NCBI GenBank assembly: GCA_963678675.1
Contig: OY783200.1
Span: 5,220,501-5,284,500, forward strand
DNA: 64,000 nucleotides
Direction: 5' to 3'
Origin: Xiphydria camelus
Taxonomy: Eukaryota > Arthropoda > Insecta > Hymenoptera > Xiphydriidae
In this document: positions 41,913 to 53,779 of the stretch, piece by piece
Position numbering within the stretch: the stretch's first letter is position 1
Layout of the letters: the number at the start of each line of letters is the position of its first letter
The notes under the pieces: model-generated
What the model saw: the letters and a program-made list of their open reading frames with translations, nothing else
Databases searched by the model: none
Told to the model about the DNA's origin: nothing
Program-made: the position numbers and the translations under genes

Positions 41913-42143
41913 CAGGGTAAGTAATGGCTAAGAGGGTTGAAGCAGGAGAAGCCTAATTCTGTTCAAAGTTAATACGCTAATCAATAACATGACTTCCTAC
42001 GATCCCCATTCCTCGAAAACTACTCAGCTATTAACTCTTTGTCAATGTGAGGGAATCGTAAGAAGTCATTCGTCAGTGTATAAATTCTGAATAGAATTAG
42101 ACTCCTCCTGTTTCAACCTTCTTGGCCATTACCTACATCCCGT
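41913..42143. mobile_element. TIR-M palindromic element inside array P2
   Basis: The left arm GGGTAAGTAATGGCTAAGAG continues GGTTGAAGCAGGAG. The right arm in reverse reads GTAGGTAATGGCCAAGAAGG then TTGAAACAGGAG. Inner arms also pair (CTTACGATTCCC against GGAATCGTAAG-like strings). The ends are set by the arms, and the duplication is unclear. Confidence 0.75.
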
Positions 42144-42217
42144 ATATGATCATACATAATACTTCAATATGATCAAATAGCGATAAATTTTAGATTTGAT
42201 TATATCCAATTATATAT

Positions 42218-42464
42218 GAAGGGTCCAGTGGAAAAACGATGAGGGTCCATATTTCTAAAAGTTGAAAAACACGACATTTAAAGTTTCACAACGCACGGGA
42301 GTCCACTGTGCCGCCTATTTTCAACCACAGTTTTTAGTGGAATCTCAGTGTTCGTCCCCTGTAAGGTTTGATATGTTGATACTTCATGTTACAAGCTAAC
42401 AGATGTCGCTAAAATATCGATTTCGAAAAAAATGGATCCTCATCATTTTTCCACTGGACCCTTC
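42218..42464. mobile_element. TIR-N element inside array P2
   Basis: It begins GAAGGGTCCAGTGGAAAAAC and ends with the inverse (CATTTTTCCACTGGACCCTTC in part). ATAT stands on both sides. 247 bp, no ORF. It is unrelated in sequence to TIR-J despite the equal length. Confidence 0.85.
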
Positions 42465-42670
42465 ATATATTATGATCATATATAATCATACATGACCAAA
42501 TAGGATTTAATGTAATCTGATCTAAAATGTTCAACTTTGTTTATATATATGATTATATTATATATGATCATACATAATCTTTCTCTTTCTGATATGATCA
42601 TTCGTTCGGGACCTGATTATATCCAATTATATATGATCATATATGATTATATTATGACCACTTTTTCTCG

Positions 42671-43408
42671 AAAAGAATCGTCGAATTTGGTCCGCTTGAG
42701 GTATTTTCCAATAAATGTCGAAAATGGAATCCCTTGGAAAAATAACAACATGTAAAAATAATAAACCATTACGTATGCTTCAAATTGACGTAATTGAATT
42801 TTCCGAAGAATATTTTACAAAGTCGGAGAACTAGAAAAGCTGAAAGTATGTATTTGGTCCAATCAAAGAAACTAGTTGCCTAGAATTGACTGCTGACTAA
42901 ATTAAGAAAAAAGGGATACCACAAAGGGATGAATATCCCTTTATATAAATTAAAATAAAAATATAAAAACATTATGACCAAAATATTTGTCTAAAAAATA
43001 TAAATAGTAAAGAAACGACCATTTCAGCTATTGATAATAGTTTATTCAACAAAACAGTGAAACAATAAATAGAAAAATTTATTTTTGTTTTGTTATTATA
43101 CTGACACTTGTTAGACCTGAGTCTAATCAAGTAATAGAATGAGGTCCAATCTAGGCAACTTTACCAAATTATCGAACATCTGCTGCAAAATGTCAATAAC
43201 AGCATGAATCTTTAATATAATCATGTCATTTTATAGCTATGTAAATGTATTTTCTAAATACACAATAAGGCATAATATGATTACTTACACCAAAGCGATT
43301 AGAATTAGTTTAGCTTGAATCAATCGATGAGTTTTTCAATTGTCCAGCAGTGTAAACTGTTACTGCTTTATCAGATATAATAATGGCCGTCAGCACTAAC
43401 GAAGAAAG
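42671..43408. other. AT-rich segment, unclassified
   Basis: No gene and no repeat family with a second copy in the window are recognised. Confidence 0.3.
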
Positions 43409-43626
43409 CACTGAGAGAAATAATTAGGTTAAAATAACAAAATGCGTCTGGTTAAACGCGTTTAGTTATTTTAACCAAAATACTGGCCAGCTGAACCAAC
43501 TATTTCATTATTCTAACCAAAAAGTGGTCAGTTTAATGAAACAGATGAAAGATCCATATTTCACTAAACAGCGTTTGGTCATCGTTTCCAAGATTTTGAT
43601 TAAATTAACCAAATTTTTTTCTCAGT
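43409..43626. mobile_element. TIR-F element, copy 3 (opposite orientation), complete
   Basis: It begins CACTGAGAGAAATAATTAGG and ends CCAAATTTTTTTCTCAGTG. It carries the inverse of the family strings (TTCTAACCAAAAAGTGGTCA, TTTGGTCA). At 218 bp it is the only copy here with both CACTGAGA termini. Confidence 0.8.
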
Positions 43627-43637
43627 GGGCGCGTCAT

Positions 43638-43796
43638 ACACGGTAAAAAATGGTGTTAATTTTTAACGCCATTTCACCAGCGTGGACCTATATGTACCAG
43701 ATCTGGTGTCATTCAGTCTCATGCCATTGCTATTTAACACCAAAAATGGTTTATGTATTCATGTAGGCCCACACCGCAGAATTTTACAGCATGTTA
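43638..43796. mobile_element. TIR-Z element, intact copy
   Basis: It starts TACACGGTAAAAAATGGTG and ends ACCGCAGAATTTTACAGCATG. TGGTGTTAA and TTAACACCA are inverted inside, with GTGGACCTATAT. The second copy at 61219-62333 is split by a fold-back element. Confidence 0.7.
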
Positions 43797-44755
43797 CATC
43801 TCTAAGTTTAAGCATGTAATGCAACTAACCAAACACCGAAAAACATCCCTACCATTCTAGATACAAGGGTGGTCCAACCCAGGCTACACGATCCAAATTC
43901 GGCAACTCTCCCCTACACTCGCCCATAACTCCTTCGCGCGTGGGCGTGGATCGAACTGGACCAGGGATGCTGCGAGAGGAGAAAAGACGAATCGACCGAT
44001 ATACTCGTAATGCGCGCGTATAACGTTCGCCGCAGACCGAACCGCACGTGGATAAAACGCAGTTATCGTACAGGTGTTGTTGCAAAACCTAACACGCGCA
44101 ATGCGGTCTGATTATAATCAAACTTGCAATTCTAGCCGGGGCTTCCGAAACGCGCGGGAATAATTGCCATATATTTTGCACGCGATATAACACGCGCGGA
44201 TGGCGGTGCGAGAGGGGCCGAAATTAAATTTGTCCAGTCGGGTTGGCGCGGCGCGGCGCGGGCTCCACGGCTGCGGCTTTAATTATTTCGTATTATTTAC
44301 CTCGTTATACGTGTGCCTTCTTTTTCTCGGTTCGCGTCTGAGCACCTCTCGGCGTGCTCTAATTTTTCGAAATATCGGACGAAAAATTTACCGTCGCCGT
44401 CCGTCCGTCGACGAGGGAGTGGGGAAAGGCCGGAACGCGCGCACGCGACGGCGCTCCGAGAATGTCGTTCGTCTCGGGACGCGACGAAGGAGAAGGAAGG
44501 AGGAAGAGGCGTTAAGTGGCTGTGTGATATAACGAGAGGCAAAGACGGCAAGAGGAGGAGACGGGAAAAAACGTAACGCGAGCGGGATAAAACGAGATAA
44601 AGAAACTCGAGACGGCCGTAGTTAATGTAGTAAATAGATACGAGCCTCGCGTTGCATCGGTCCGGCGATTTACTTCCGTCCCGTTTGTCATCTTATATCG
44701 CGCATGCGATGAAGACATTATTATCGTCAATTTCAAGTCGGTCTTCCTTGATTCT
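43797..44755. other. GC-rich unique segment, no gene recognised
   Basis: Overlapping basic frames occur on both strands. No domain or splice-consistent exon. Confidence 0.35.
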
Positions 44756-44862
44756 CTCTCTCTCTCTCTCCCTCTTTCTCTTTCTCTCTTTCTCTTTCTC
44801 TCTTTCTTTCTCTCTCTCCATCTTTAAGAGAAAGAGAAAGAGATAGAGAGAGTCTAATATTA
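44756..44862. repeat. Imperfect (CT)n followed by (GA)n
   Basis: CTCTCT/CTTTCTCT runs up to 44820 are followed by GAGAAAGAGAAAGAGATAGAG. The two halves can pair as a purine-pyrimidine hairpin. Confidence 0.7.
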
Positions 44863-44993
44863 ATTTCGATATTCACTTTTTCTTTAATTTATTCTTTCTT
44901 TTAGCTTTAATATTACTTCTTTCAATGCTCTGAGTTCTACACATATTCTCTCTTTCATCTTCTGTATGTATCTCATGCTATTTTCTTATACCC

Positions 44994-45905
44994 CTGATGG
45001 AAAAATTTCTAACAAATTTCTGAGAAACTGAAATATTTTGAGTTTCTTTCTAACTTTCTGTAATAATTAAAGCATTTCTCTCTCTCTCTCTCAGACATTT
45101 ACAGGAAAGTATCCGAGTGTGCCAGAAAAAGTAAGAAAAATGTCCGGAAAATATTCATTTTCTTCACGCAGAAAAACTTCTCTGAAAAAGTCCAACGAAT
45201 CCCGACAAACATCTGAAAAAATCTGTTGAATGCAGCAAAATTTTGTAAAAACTGAAAAAGTCAGACTAAAAGTGACCGAATTTCAGAGTTCGTCAGAATT
45301 TGTCAGAATTTTATTAGGCACACGTACTTGTCTGAGTTTATAAATGCTTTTCAAAACTTTTTATGCGTGAAAAGACAATGAATGTTTCTAAACTTTTCTC
45401 TGACTTTCTCTGACAAACTATGATACTTCTCTTTGAAAGTGTCTTAAATGCTCCAATTACTACAGGAAATCAGAAAACAGTCAAAATATTTCAGAATTTT
45501 TCAGAATTTTGTTACAGAAATTTTTCCATCGGGGATTGTCATTTATTTTGTATAATATTGCTATATACAATAATAAGCTTTATTTATCTATCTATCTCTC
45601 TATCAGATTTTGTCAGACTCTTATCAGATACTTGTCTGAGTTTATCAGAACTTTTCAAAAAAGTTTTATGCAGGAAAGAAGAATTGACACTTCTTAACTT
45701 TTCTCCGACTTTCTCTAACAAATTCTGGTACTTCTCTGAAAGTGACTGAAATGGCCCGATTATTACAGGAAATCAGAAAGCAGTCAAAGTATCTCAGAGT
45801 TTTCCAGAAATTTGTTAGAGGAATTTTTCAATCCAGGACTGCCACTTATTTTGTATAATACTGCCACATAAAATAATAAGCTTTCTCTATCTATTTATCT
45901 CTCTC
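44994..45905. repeat. Element S: inverted ends and a tandem duplication of about 302 bp
   Basis: The segment around ATTACTACAGGAAATCAGAA (about 45457) recurs at about 45759 (ATTATTACAGGAAATCAGAA). Both copies end with TATTTTGTATAATA(T/C)TGC and an AATAAGCTTT site. The left end (GATGGAAAAATTTCTAACAA) is the inverse of sequence near 45800-45835, so the block is bounded by inverted copies. A 109-codon frame inside is not supported. Confidence 0.6.
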
Positions 45906-46741
45906 CTAGCGAAAATAATTCTCCGTCGATTCTTCAAAACGTCCGGAAGGAACCGTTCGACGTCGCGTGGCAAAAACGGGAAGAGACGCCCATTCGGGTC
46001 GCGAGATAACACCTCGTTCCCGGGAGAAAGAGGAGGGCGGGGAAAAAGCCGAACGAAGGAATTACCCTTCGACAAATACCCGCACCCCCCGGATATCCAG
46101 CATCGAATATCTATAAACGCGCGCGTATCGTGTATACGCGCGCGATACGTTGCCTCGTCGTTTTACGACTGCAGCGGAAGTTACGACGCCTCCCCCGATA
46201 ATGGGATTGTTCGATAATTCGGACCGGGGGAGAAGTATCTCGGGGAAAAAAGCAGCCCGGCGAGTGCGAAAACGAAAAGCGAGGAGGAAACGCGGCGAGT
46301 CGAAGGGCCGCGCGAGGCAGAAGCGTAATGCACCGGCGGAAACAGCGGCGAAAGCCGACACGATATTGACACAAACTTCGGTTTAATTTCTCCGCTGGCA
46401 AACATTGGATTTCCATACCATCCCCCCCCCCCGTCCCGCCCCATCCATCGCGGCGGCGGTAACGACCGTCGGTATAGCGTTAAAATATGCCCGTACGCTC
46501 CGAATTTACGTACCACCCCCTTCCCCTCCCGCGAGCGCGCGCGCACTCGAGTCGTGCGAAAAATTCGTAGAAAAGCTCCTCGCGAAGCTCAATATTTACC
46601 GGCAGCGCGGGTAATCCGATGTGCGCGCGAGACGCACCGTGTACGCGAACGGAAATGAAATCTCTCTCGTCTTTCTCATCCCCCCTCGATGCGATTCTAC
46701 ATCCTGTAGCGGGTAAATAAGAGCGAGGACGATGGAAGGAA
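45906..46741. other. GC-rich unique segment, no gene recognised
   Basis: Contains a poly-C run near 46424-46432. Overlapping frames occur on both strands and no gene is called. Confidence 0.35.
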
Positions 46742-47530
46742 ATTAATATAAAATTGGACAACCAGCGAACGAGGCCTAATTAACGTAGGTATATTGAGTG
46801 TTAAACGACGGCAAAGTTGGACACTCTCCCCGTGTAGAAGTTGATGGTTGGGACAGATTGGGTCGGTATCGCAAATGAGGATATCCTATTGGCCCGGCGG
46901 TGTTAGCCGATATTGGCCCAATTATCTGAATAATCAGATCTAACTGATACTGCATTACTAATTAGGACGAGATTAATGGTCAATATTTGCCCAATATTTC
47001 GCTAAACATTGCTCCAACATTTTCTCAAATATTGGCCCAATGTTCTCGCCCAACAATGTTTCAATATTTTCTGCCAATATTGACCTGATGTTTTCCGAAA
47101 TATAAAATAAATATAAAATTGGACAACCAGCAAACGAGGCCTTATTAACATTGAGTGTTAAACGATGACAAAGTTGGATATTCTCCCCGTGTAGGAGTTG
47201 ATGGTTGGGACAGATTGGGTCGGTATCGCAAACGAGTATATTAGCCCGACAGTGTTAGCCGGTATTGGCCCAATTATCTGAATAATCAGATCGGACTGAC
47301 TGGATTACTATTAGGTCGAGATTAATAGCCAATATTGGGCCAGTATTTCGCCAAACATTGATCCAACATTTTCTCAAATATTGGCCCAATGTTCTCGCCC
47401 AACAATGTTCCAACATTTTCTGCCAATATTGACCTGATATTTTCCCCAATATTGGCTCGATATTTTCTTTCTAATTATTTCGCCGACGCTTGGCAATAAT
47501 GTCATTCCAACATTGGCCCGGTTGTTTGCG
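46742..47530. repeat. CCAATATTGG-type array, locus 2, with a direct duplication of about 360 bp
   Basis: ATTGGACAACCAGC at about 46754 recurs at about 47119, and TTGATGGTTGGGACAGATTG at 46841 recurs at 47198. Each unit continues into GGCCCAATTATCTGAATAAT and CCAATATTGGCC-type repeats. It belongs to the same family as 12688-13575 and 54700-55590. Confidence 0.75.
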
Positions 47531-48386
47531 GACTTCACAAACTTGCCGAGAGAGATACGTTCTGCTAAGAATGGCCGATTGAGGAACGCCGCGGCGACAA
47601 GAATTAGCGCTTTCGCGAGAAAAAGCACCGTCGCCTCGTCTCCATTCGCGTCACGGAGTGGCCGGATCGAGAGGAGGGTCGTGGTAGGAGGGTGATTCGG
47701 TAACCACCGACCGGAGCCACCCATCACGCACGCAGGACGCGCGGCGGATACCGGGGGGGGGCACGAATTATATATGCGGGATATAATAAGCCGGCGGTCC
47801 TCGAGATATCGGCGAGTTACGAGCGCCCTAATGGCCTGTAGTGTTTGATTTACAACGCGCGGAATTCACGCGCGGTGAGATGCATTTCCCTCTCCGAGAG
47901 GGAGAGAGAGACAGAGAGAGAGAGGGGGGACGGGCGCAATAAAGGAGCCCGGCGTGTGTGCCGTGCCTGCTCGCCCATATGAAGTGGCGCATCCCTCACG
48001 ACGACACTCCTGCGCGTCGCGCGCCCTTAAAAACGTATTACGCCTCGCAGATTTGAAAAAGCGATTTTATTCTCGCGCGGCGTAGACACCGCGCGCGCGC
48101 GCGCGCCTGCCGCCATTTATAACCCGAGCGCCCTTCTGGGAATGATATTCCTTCGCGCGCGCGCGCGCGCGGCCCCCTCCCGGATATATATTTCTTAAAA
48201 AGCGGAGACATTATTTCTCGGGGAATTTTACCGGGGAAGAAGGAGGAGACAACCCGTGGCGACCCCCGCGCGCGGCTGCAGGCATTGCGACGGTCGTCGG
48301 GGAACGGGGGAGGGCAAAAGGGGTGCGTCGTCGCGAGGAGGGGAAACGCGTCCGAGAGAGATATCGGCTAAAAATCGGGCGCTTCG
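47531..48386. other. GC-rich segment with (CG)n tracts
   Basis: Alternating CG runs lie at 48089-48106 and 48154-48172, with a (GA)n run near 47898-47925. No gene recognised. Confidence 0.45.
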
Positions 48387-49123
48387 TTAAGGGGTTACGC
48401 CTAGTCAGAATTTTCGAAAAAATCGATTTTTCGTTTTCGACGGATTCTTAAAGTATAACCTTTCAAAAATATTCTCTGACAATTTCAAGTCGATCCGTTA
48501 AAAATTGAGCGAGTTACGGCCGTTTTTATAGTTACGTTGTGCGAGCCGCGCGACGCAAGTATAACGGAGTTAAACGTGTTTTTCTCGAAACGACTTTTTC
48601 AAAATCGGTGACCACGATATCTCAAAAACGAGTGGACTAATGTACTTGAAATTTTGCATACTTTTTTTTTACATCAAAAGGCAGTCCTTAATCGAAGGAT
48701 TTTTTTTTTCGATGCATACTTTTTTTTATATCAAGGAAAATGAAGTGATTTTTTTCACCGAAATTTAGACTCACTCTCGATCGCCGATCATTTTTTTCAA
48801 AAATTAATATTTTATCAAATCCTTCGATTAAGGACTAGATAATACGATACAAAAACGTAATTTATTTGGTGTTTTGATGTCAGATGATTGGTGTGGAAGT
48901 TACAGTGGTCATCGCGGAAAGCCTTTTTTAAACAGTGGTCCGGGAAATTCATTATATTTCCCATATTTGTGAATTTTTTCCAATAAAAAAATTATGAAAC
49001 ATAGTCAAAGATATACCCTTTACTATGAAAAAAAAAACAGTTCGAAACCTGCAATCATTTTCCCAAAAAAAATTCACAAAATCACGCCTTTTTCCCGGCC
49101 ACCAACTAAGCGTAACCCCTTAA
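48387..49123. mobile_element. TTAA-flanked element TTAA-7
   Basis: TTAA at 48387-48390 and 49120-49123. Inverted ends GGGGTTACGCCTAGT pair with ACTAAGCGTAACCCC. The interior has an internal inverted pair (CTTAATCGAAGGATTT against AAATCCTTCGATTAAG). At 737 bp with no transposase frame, it is non-autonomous. piggyBac-like by TTAA only (inference). Confidence 0.85.
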
Positions 49124-49837
49124 ATTCCGGCCCCCCCGCGCGACGACGTACGAAAATCGTTGCGCGCGTACCCTCCGCTGCCGGGTTCTTCCGGGGGAGG
49201 GAGATCCATCATTTGCCCGAAAACCCCAGCGGCGGGCGCTAACGACGTACGCCGTGTTTGCGTCGCCCCCCTCGGTCGTACGTCGGCTCTCGCGCGCGCG
49301 CACCGCGTCTCGTTTATCATGCGGAGAGCACGCCATGGTCCACGCGGACGGAGACGGATCCGGTAAACAGTTGCGGTCGAAAATTAAACGAGCGCGAGAG
49401 ATCGATAATTTTTCATTCCCTGGCTATACGAGGTCGTTGTCCCGCGAAATTTTTGGGGGCGGCGGGGCGCGTGAAGAGAGAGGTCAAATATCAAACAAAC
49501 CGAACGAAACGCTTTCTCTCTCTCTCCGCAAATTTTTCTTTCACCCTCCGACGGCGAACACGCTAGCGGTGGGTGGAGGAGAGGGCCGCGAAGAATTACG
49601 AGATATCGAATTGTAGATGCTTCCCGGCGTGGAAGGAAGATCGCCCCCCCCCCCCCTCGAAGGATCCTGCAGAATTTAATATAATGGCTAATATCGCCCG
49701 AGAGATCCGCGCAATGCAAACAATTTAAACCCGCTTCCCGCGAGTGGAACGAACGGGTTCGCATGAGGCTGCTATCTCGGATGACTACGTACGATCACGA
49801 GCGAATGACGAGAGGGAATGCGCACATCATAATCACA
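49124..49837. other. GC-rich unique segment, no gene recognised
   Basis: Poly-C of about 13 bp near 49644-49656. Overlapping frames, no exon supported. Confidence 0.35.
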
Positions 49838-50034
49838 CATGTATTGGATAAAAACTTTACATGCAATTACATTAAATTTAATGAAAATTATAAAAATTAA
49901 TGTATTTCTTTGTGAAATTTTCCTTATAGATTTCACATAACGGAGTATCTTAATGTTCATGATCACGTATTGGATAAAAGCTTTATATGCAATTGTATTA
50001 AAAATTTAATACAACGTTTTTTTTTTTCATACTG
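49838..50034. mobile_element. TIR-A copy, left end truncated
   Basis: Contains TGTATTGGATAAAAAC and, further right, CACGTATTGGATAAAAGC then TTTATATGCAATTG, with the family centre between. It abuts the TIR-D copy that starts at 50039. Confidence 0.7.
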
Positions 50035-50038
50035 CAGG

Positions 50039-50283
50039 AAAGACTGGTACACGTAAATGTTATTGCATTTACAATAAAAGAGGTACATATGAGGGTATTT
50101 GAATGTTTTTACAGTGTAGTATAACAATTTTTCTTTTGAAAACATTACATCGTGATAGTTTACAATACAATTTACTGGTTTATAAAGAAAAATTATTCAT
50201 CGGCACGGTAGAAACATCCGAAAACCCTTATGCGTACTTCTTTTATTGTAAATGCAGTAAAATTTACTGGGGTTCCAGTCTCT
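50039..50283. mobile_element. TIR-D element, copy
   Basis: It begins AAAGACTGGTACACGTAAAT and ends ACTGGGGTTCCAGTCTCTT. It carries GAGGGTATTT, the AACATTACATCGTGATAGTT centre and CCGAAAACCCT. Length agrees with the intact copy at 17443-17686. Confidence 0.75.
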
Positions 50284-50662
50284 TCGTGCAGTCCCCTGAA
50301 GTCGTCTCGCGTCGTGGTGTCCGTCGAAGAGTAGATATGATATATTTCTGCGCGTTTAATTGCACTTTTATCGTCTAGACGGGTGCCCGAGTCCGATAAA
50401 TCTTCCCTTTGCGTTTTCCGGAACGGCGTGGCGCTCCATCGCGAAGTAATTGCATGCCCCCTCTCTCCTTCTCTCTCTCGAGAAGCGTCCATGGATCTGG
50501 CGAAGAAAAAATGACGAATAGCAACTCGGTTACGAGGCAAAGTGCATATTCCATCTCACGACGAAAGTCGATACAGTCGTTAGGAGAAATCCTCATATAA
50601 TTGAGCATCGGTAGCTCTTGCTAAAAGGGCGATAATAATTCCTGTTCCTGCATTCGAAGCTA
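50284..50662. other. Unique segment, no gene recognised
   Basis: Nothing supported was found here. Confidence 0.3.
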
Positions 50663-50873
50663 CACTGCAAAAAGAATTTAATTATATTTTTAATATACTT
50701 TTATATGACGCTTTTTTCCAATACGTGATTATGAAAATTAATATATTTCCTTATGAGATTTCCCTCATCAATTTCATAAATGGAATATACATATTAATGT
50801 TCATAATCACGTATTGGATAAAAGCTTCATACACAATTATATTAAGTTTGATAGAAATTTTGTACGCCGTAGC
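50663..50873. mobile_element. TIR-A palindromic MITE
   Basis: It begins CACTGCAAAAAGAATTTAAT after TA and carries TTCCAATACGTGATTATGAA and its inverse TTCATAATCACGTATTGGA. The right terminus is degraded near 50873. Confidence 0.75.
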
Positions 50874-51331
50874 CCCCCTTCTACGGGAAAGTCTTTTCGA
50901 ATATGCGAAGAAGGGAAGAAATTCGTAGCCACGACTCTCTCGTCCGAAACGCAGCATTTTACGCGTTCGAATAAATAACCGAAGCGCGAACCTTACAATC
51001 CATAACCGCGCCGCGCGTCGTAGTGGCTGCAGAGGCGAGCGGGGGTTCTTAAACGTTATCGCCGGTGAAACATATTTCGCATCGCGACACCTGCTTCGGA
51101 CGACTCTCGCGTTCGGATTGGCGCGAGGGTCGGGAACGAACTTTCCCGCGAACGGGGGGGGGGGGGGCGGTTGAACGCGGGGGTCGGTAGGTAATTGGTC
51201 GAAACGAAATAAGAGTAACGCTCGCGCGACGGAACGGTTATTTCCGCTGCGCGTGCTGAAATCTCGGATTTATTTCCTAAGTCTAAAATTCCTCTCAAAG
51301 AGAGAGAGAGTATGGAATACTATAGTACCTA
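50874..51331. other. GC-rich unique segment, no gene recognised
   Basis: Poly-G of about 14 bp at 51154-51167. No exon supported. Confidence 0.35.
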
Positions 51332-51562
51332 CACTGTAAACAAAATTTGTATTTTTAATATACTTTTGCGTGAAGCTTTCTTCCAATACGTGATTATGAA
51401 ATGTAACATACTCCGCTATGAAATTTATAATTGAAATTTAATAAGGAAATTAACTAATTTTCATAATTATGGAGTACATTAATTTTCATAATCACGTGTT
51501 GAAAGAAGGCTTTGTATAAAAGTATATTAAAAGTATATTAAAAGTACAATTTTTTTACAGTG
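51332..51562. mobile_element. TIR-A palindromic MITE, complete copy
   Basis: It begins CACTGTAAACAAAATTTG and ends TTTTTTTACAGTG, with TA on both sides. TTCCAATACGTGATTATGAA and its inverse frame a central palindrome. This is the best-preserved copy of the family here. Confidence 0.85.
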
Positions 51563-51700
51563 TATGTGAACATTAATATATTTCATTATGAAATTTCCCT
51601 TAATTTCATAATGTAGTATATTAATTTTAATAATCATGTATTGGATAAAAGTTTTATATGCAATTATATTAAAAATTTAATAGAAATTTCTTTTACAGTG
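51563..51700. mobile_element. TIR-A partial copy, adjacent to the complete one
   Basis: It has the right half of the family (AATCATGTATTGGATAAAAG, TATATGCAATTATATTAAA) and ends TTTTACAGTG followed by TA. The left half is missing. Tandem or nested insertion at the TA of the first copy explains the junction. Confidence 0.7.
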
Positions 51701-52553
51701 TAATTCTGTTAACAGTAGATCTCATCTGAGGACCAACCTAAACAATTGAAGTCTATTGCTAATAGTATAGTTACATACGCCAATTCGCTTTCAATCTTCG
51801 AAATTTAAGCTCGATAATTCGTTGAGCCATTTTCTCCACTGACGAACAGTTCTAAAGTTGTAGAGTGAAAGCGGACAGATTCACTATCCTCAAATGTTCA
51901 ATACATCTGCCGCGCCGAGCTCATGTAAACGCTGCATTTCCGAGCGACAAATATCAGTGCTCGCTACGGCTAAACTATTATAGCTAGATACAGGTGTTCG
52001 TGGAACTTTTTGTAGAAAATTTTATGTTCTACAAAATTGTCTATGTGCAATTTTGACCTATCTGGCGCCGTTCTTGCAGCGTTCACAGTTTTAAGTCAAA
52101 AAACGTCATTTCGTACCTCCACGCTCGCGATAGGGATGATTAATACCCTTTCGATCCCGTTTCCCAACGAACTTACGATTCGTTTAGGGTCAACGTACAT
52201 GTGTGTCGAGTTTCATCAAGATCGGTAAAAGCGTGTAAAAGTTATCACGAGACAAACCGACAGACACGCGAAAGCATTTCCGCTCGAACCTTTCGAACAG
52301 TAGACCTCAACTCGTTCGGTCAATAAGTCGTCATGTGAGTTCTACAGGGTTCTAAGTCCATTCTGGTAAATTCTGAGATAAAGCAATTTTTAGGGTTTCA
52401 CTTAACACAACTTTTGTTGTGATTCATATTTCAACAATTTTCAGATGGAAACGTATAAATCATCTTATTTGTAAAGGATGCCAGAGAAAATGTGTTGACA
52501 TTTACATTCTTAAAGCATACTGCTGAGATATTTTTAAAAAATAACACCTGTAC
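51701..52553. other. Unclassified segment, possibly old repeat
   Basis: The part at 52190-52290 contains GTTTCATCAAGATCGGT and GACAAACCGACAGACA. Strings of this style are common in arthropod dispersed repeats (knowledge), but no second copy is in this window. No gene. Confidence 0.3.
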
Positions 52554-52791
52554 TTAAAACCATGTAGGTAACTCCATAACATTGCCTGTGCTTATTAAAA
52601 TCAATTTGTTTCTTCTCACTAATATTCTTTTTTCTCTTTGCAGCTTCCCATACTCTTCACATACATCACAGAGATATTTTGTGGGTTTTAAGAAGTCTAT
52701 ATTGTATTCAAAATTGAAATATGTATGACGATAGAGATGAACTTTCAGATTCTGAGCTTGAAAAATCAGACCACTCATCTGAATCAGGCAT
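52554..52791 (-). pseudogene. Transposase-like remnant with a CxxC site
   Basis: On the minus strand an ATG at 52789-52791 opens MPDSDEWSDFSSSESESSS. This is the acidic Ser-rich start common in several insect DDE transposases, and it stops at 52708. A second minus frame in the same place (to 52554) reads FEYNIDFLKPTKYLCDVCEEYGKLQREKR. It resembles the KPKKDxCxxC segment found before the catalytic domain in such proteins. The two frames are out of register, so an internal deletion or frameshift joined distant parts. No DDE residues remain. The attribution rests on memory of family patterns, not on a search. Confidence 0.4.
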
Positions 52792-53060
52792 ATTTAAACA
52801 CAAAACAGCAACCTAAATTACAACGATACACAGAAAACTTGCAACAGCTTGTAAACAGTACTTAGACCACGTGGAAACAAATAATGTGCAAAAAGATGTT
52901 ACTTAGAACTTTGTGGAAATGCTACTACAGCGCCATTTGTGATCTTACACAGGAAAAATTCCTAAACCGACAGATGCAGAATTCACTTTTATACACGTTG
53001 ATGCAAATATCTCATTTTTCACCTAAAGTGTCCTTAGAAACCTGTGGAACTCACGTGACG
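52792..53060. other. Unclassified flank of the transposase remnant
   Basis: AT-rich sequence without a convincing frame. It may be the rest of the decayed element. Confidence 0.3.
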
Positions 53061-53716
53061 ATAGTACAGTCGTACGTTGACAGCTGTCTCGACACTCTCC
53101 TTTCCCCGACACTCGGAAACAATCCCCGGTCTCCTCGGAACGCAAGAAGATCGCGTCCAATATCGCCGTCGAACGATAACCGCGCGCGAAAATCGGCTTG
53201 AAAATTTTATGTATTTCGCAAACGCGACCAGCGTCAGCGCGGAACCGGGACGTCCTCCGGGTAGCGGGACGTAGGGGAGGGTAGGAGATACGTACTACGT
53301 GGTAGTTGCAATCGATAACGCATTAAATCGTGCGGCAGCGTGTACGTGGGGATTGAAAAGCGCTGCCGGCACACGTATAGTTGGGAAAGCGGGTCTGGCG
53401 GTGGTGTGGGAGCCCCTCCTACACACACACCCTCGTCGCCCTTGTCCCTGTAGCCGCGGCGCGCACTGTACGCTGGAAAATCCTTCTCGAATTGTGCCGA
53501 CCGCCATTGTAGAAGCGCGGACAAAGGATGGACGACAATGAAATTCTGGAAAACACGGAGGGAACCCGGCAACCCCGAACTCTCCTCGACCAGCGCGCGC
53601 GCGCGCGCAGGGCACTCGCTCACCGCGACGGCGGAAGGAATAACTTTTTCCTGGACGTATCTCAGGTCGGCAATTATATCTGTGGGACGTACCCTCGCCC
53701 CCCTCCTCTCACTCCG

Positions 53717-53779
<63 letters not shown>

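Larger units (their letters stand above)
40836..42670. repeat. AT-rich palindromic element or array P, copy 2
   Basis: The same GATCATATATGATC-type repeats as at 33252-34440, with shared strings such as ATAATTGGATGTGATCAGGTCC (in parts) and the inverted right end TGACCACTTTTTCTCG. Five short elements are inserted: K, J2, L, M and N. The left end lacks the GAGAAAAAG terminus and abuts a (GA)n tract. Confidence 0.7.
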
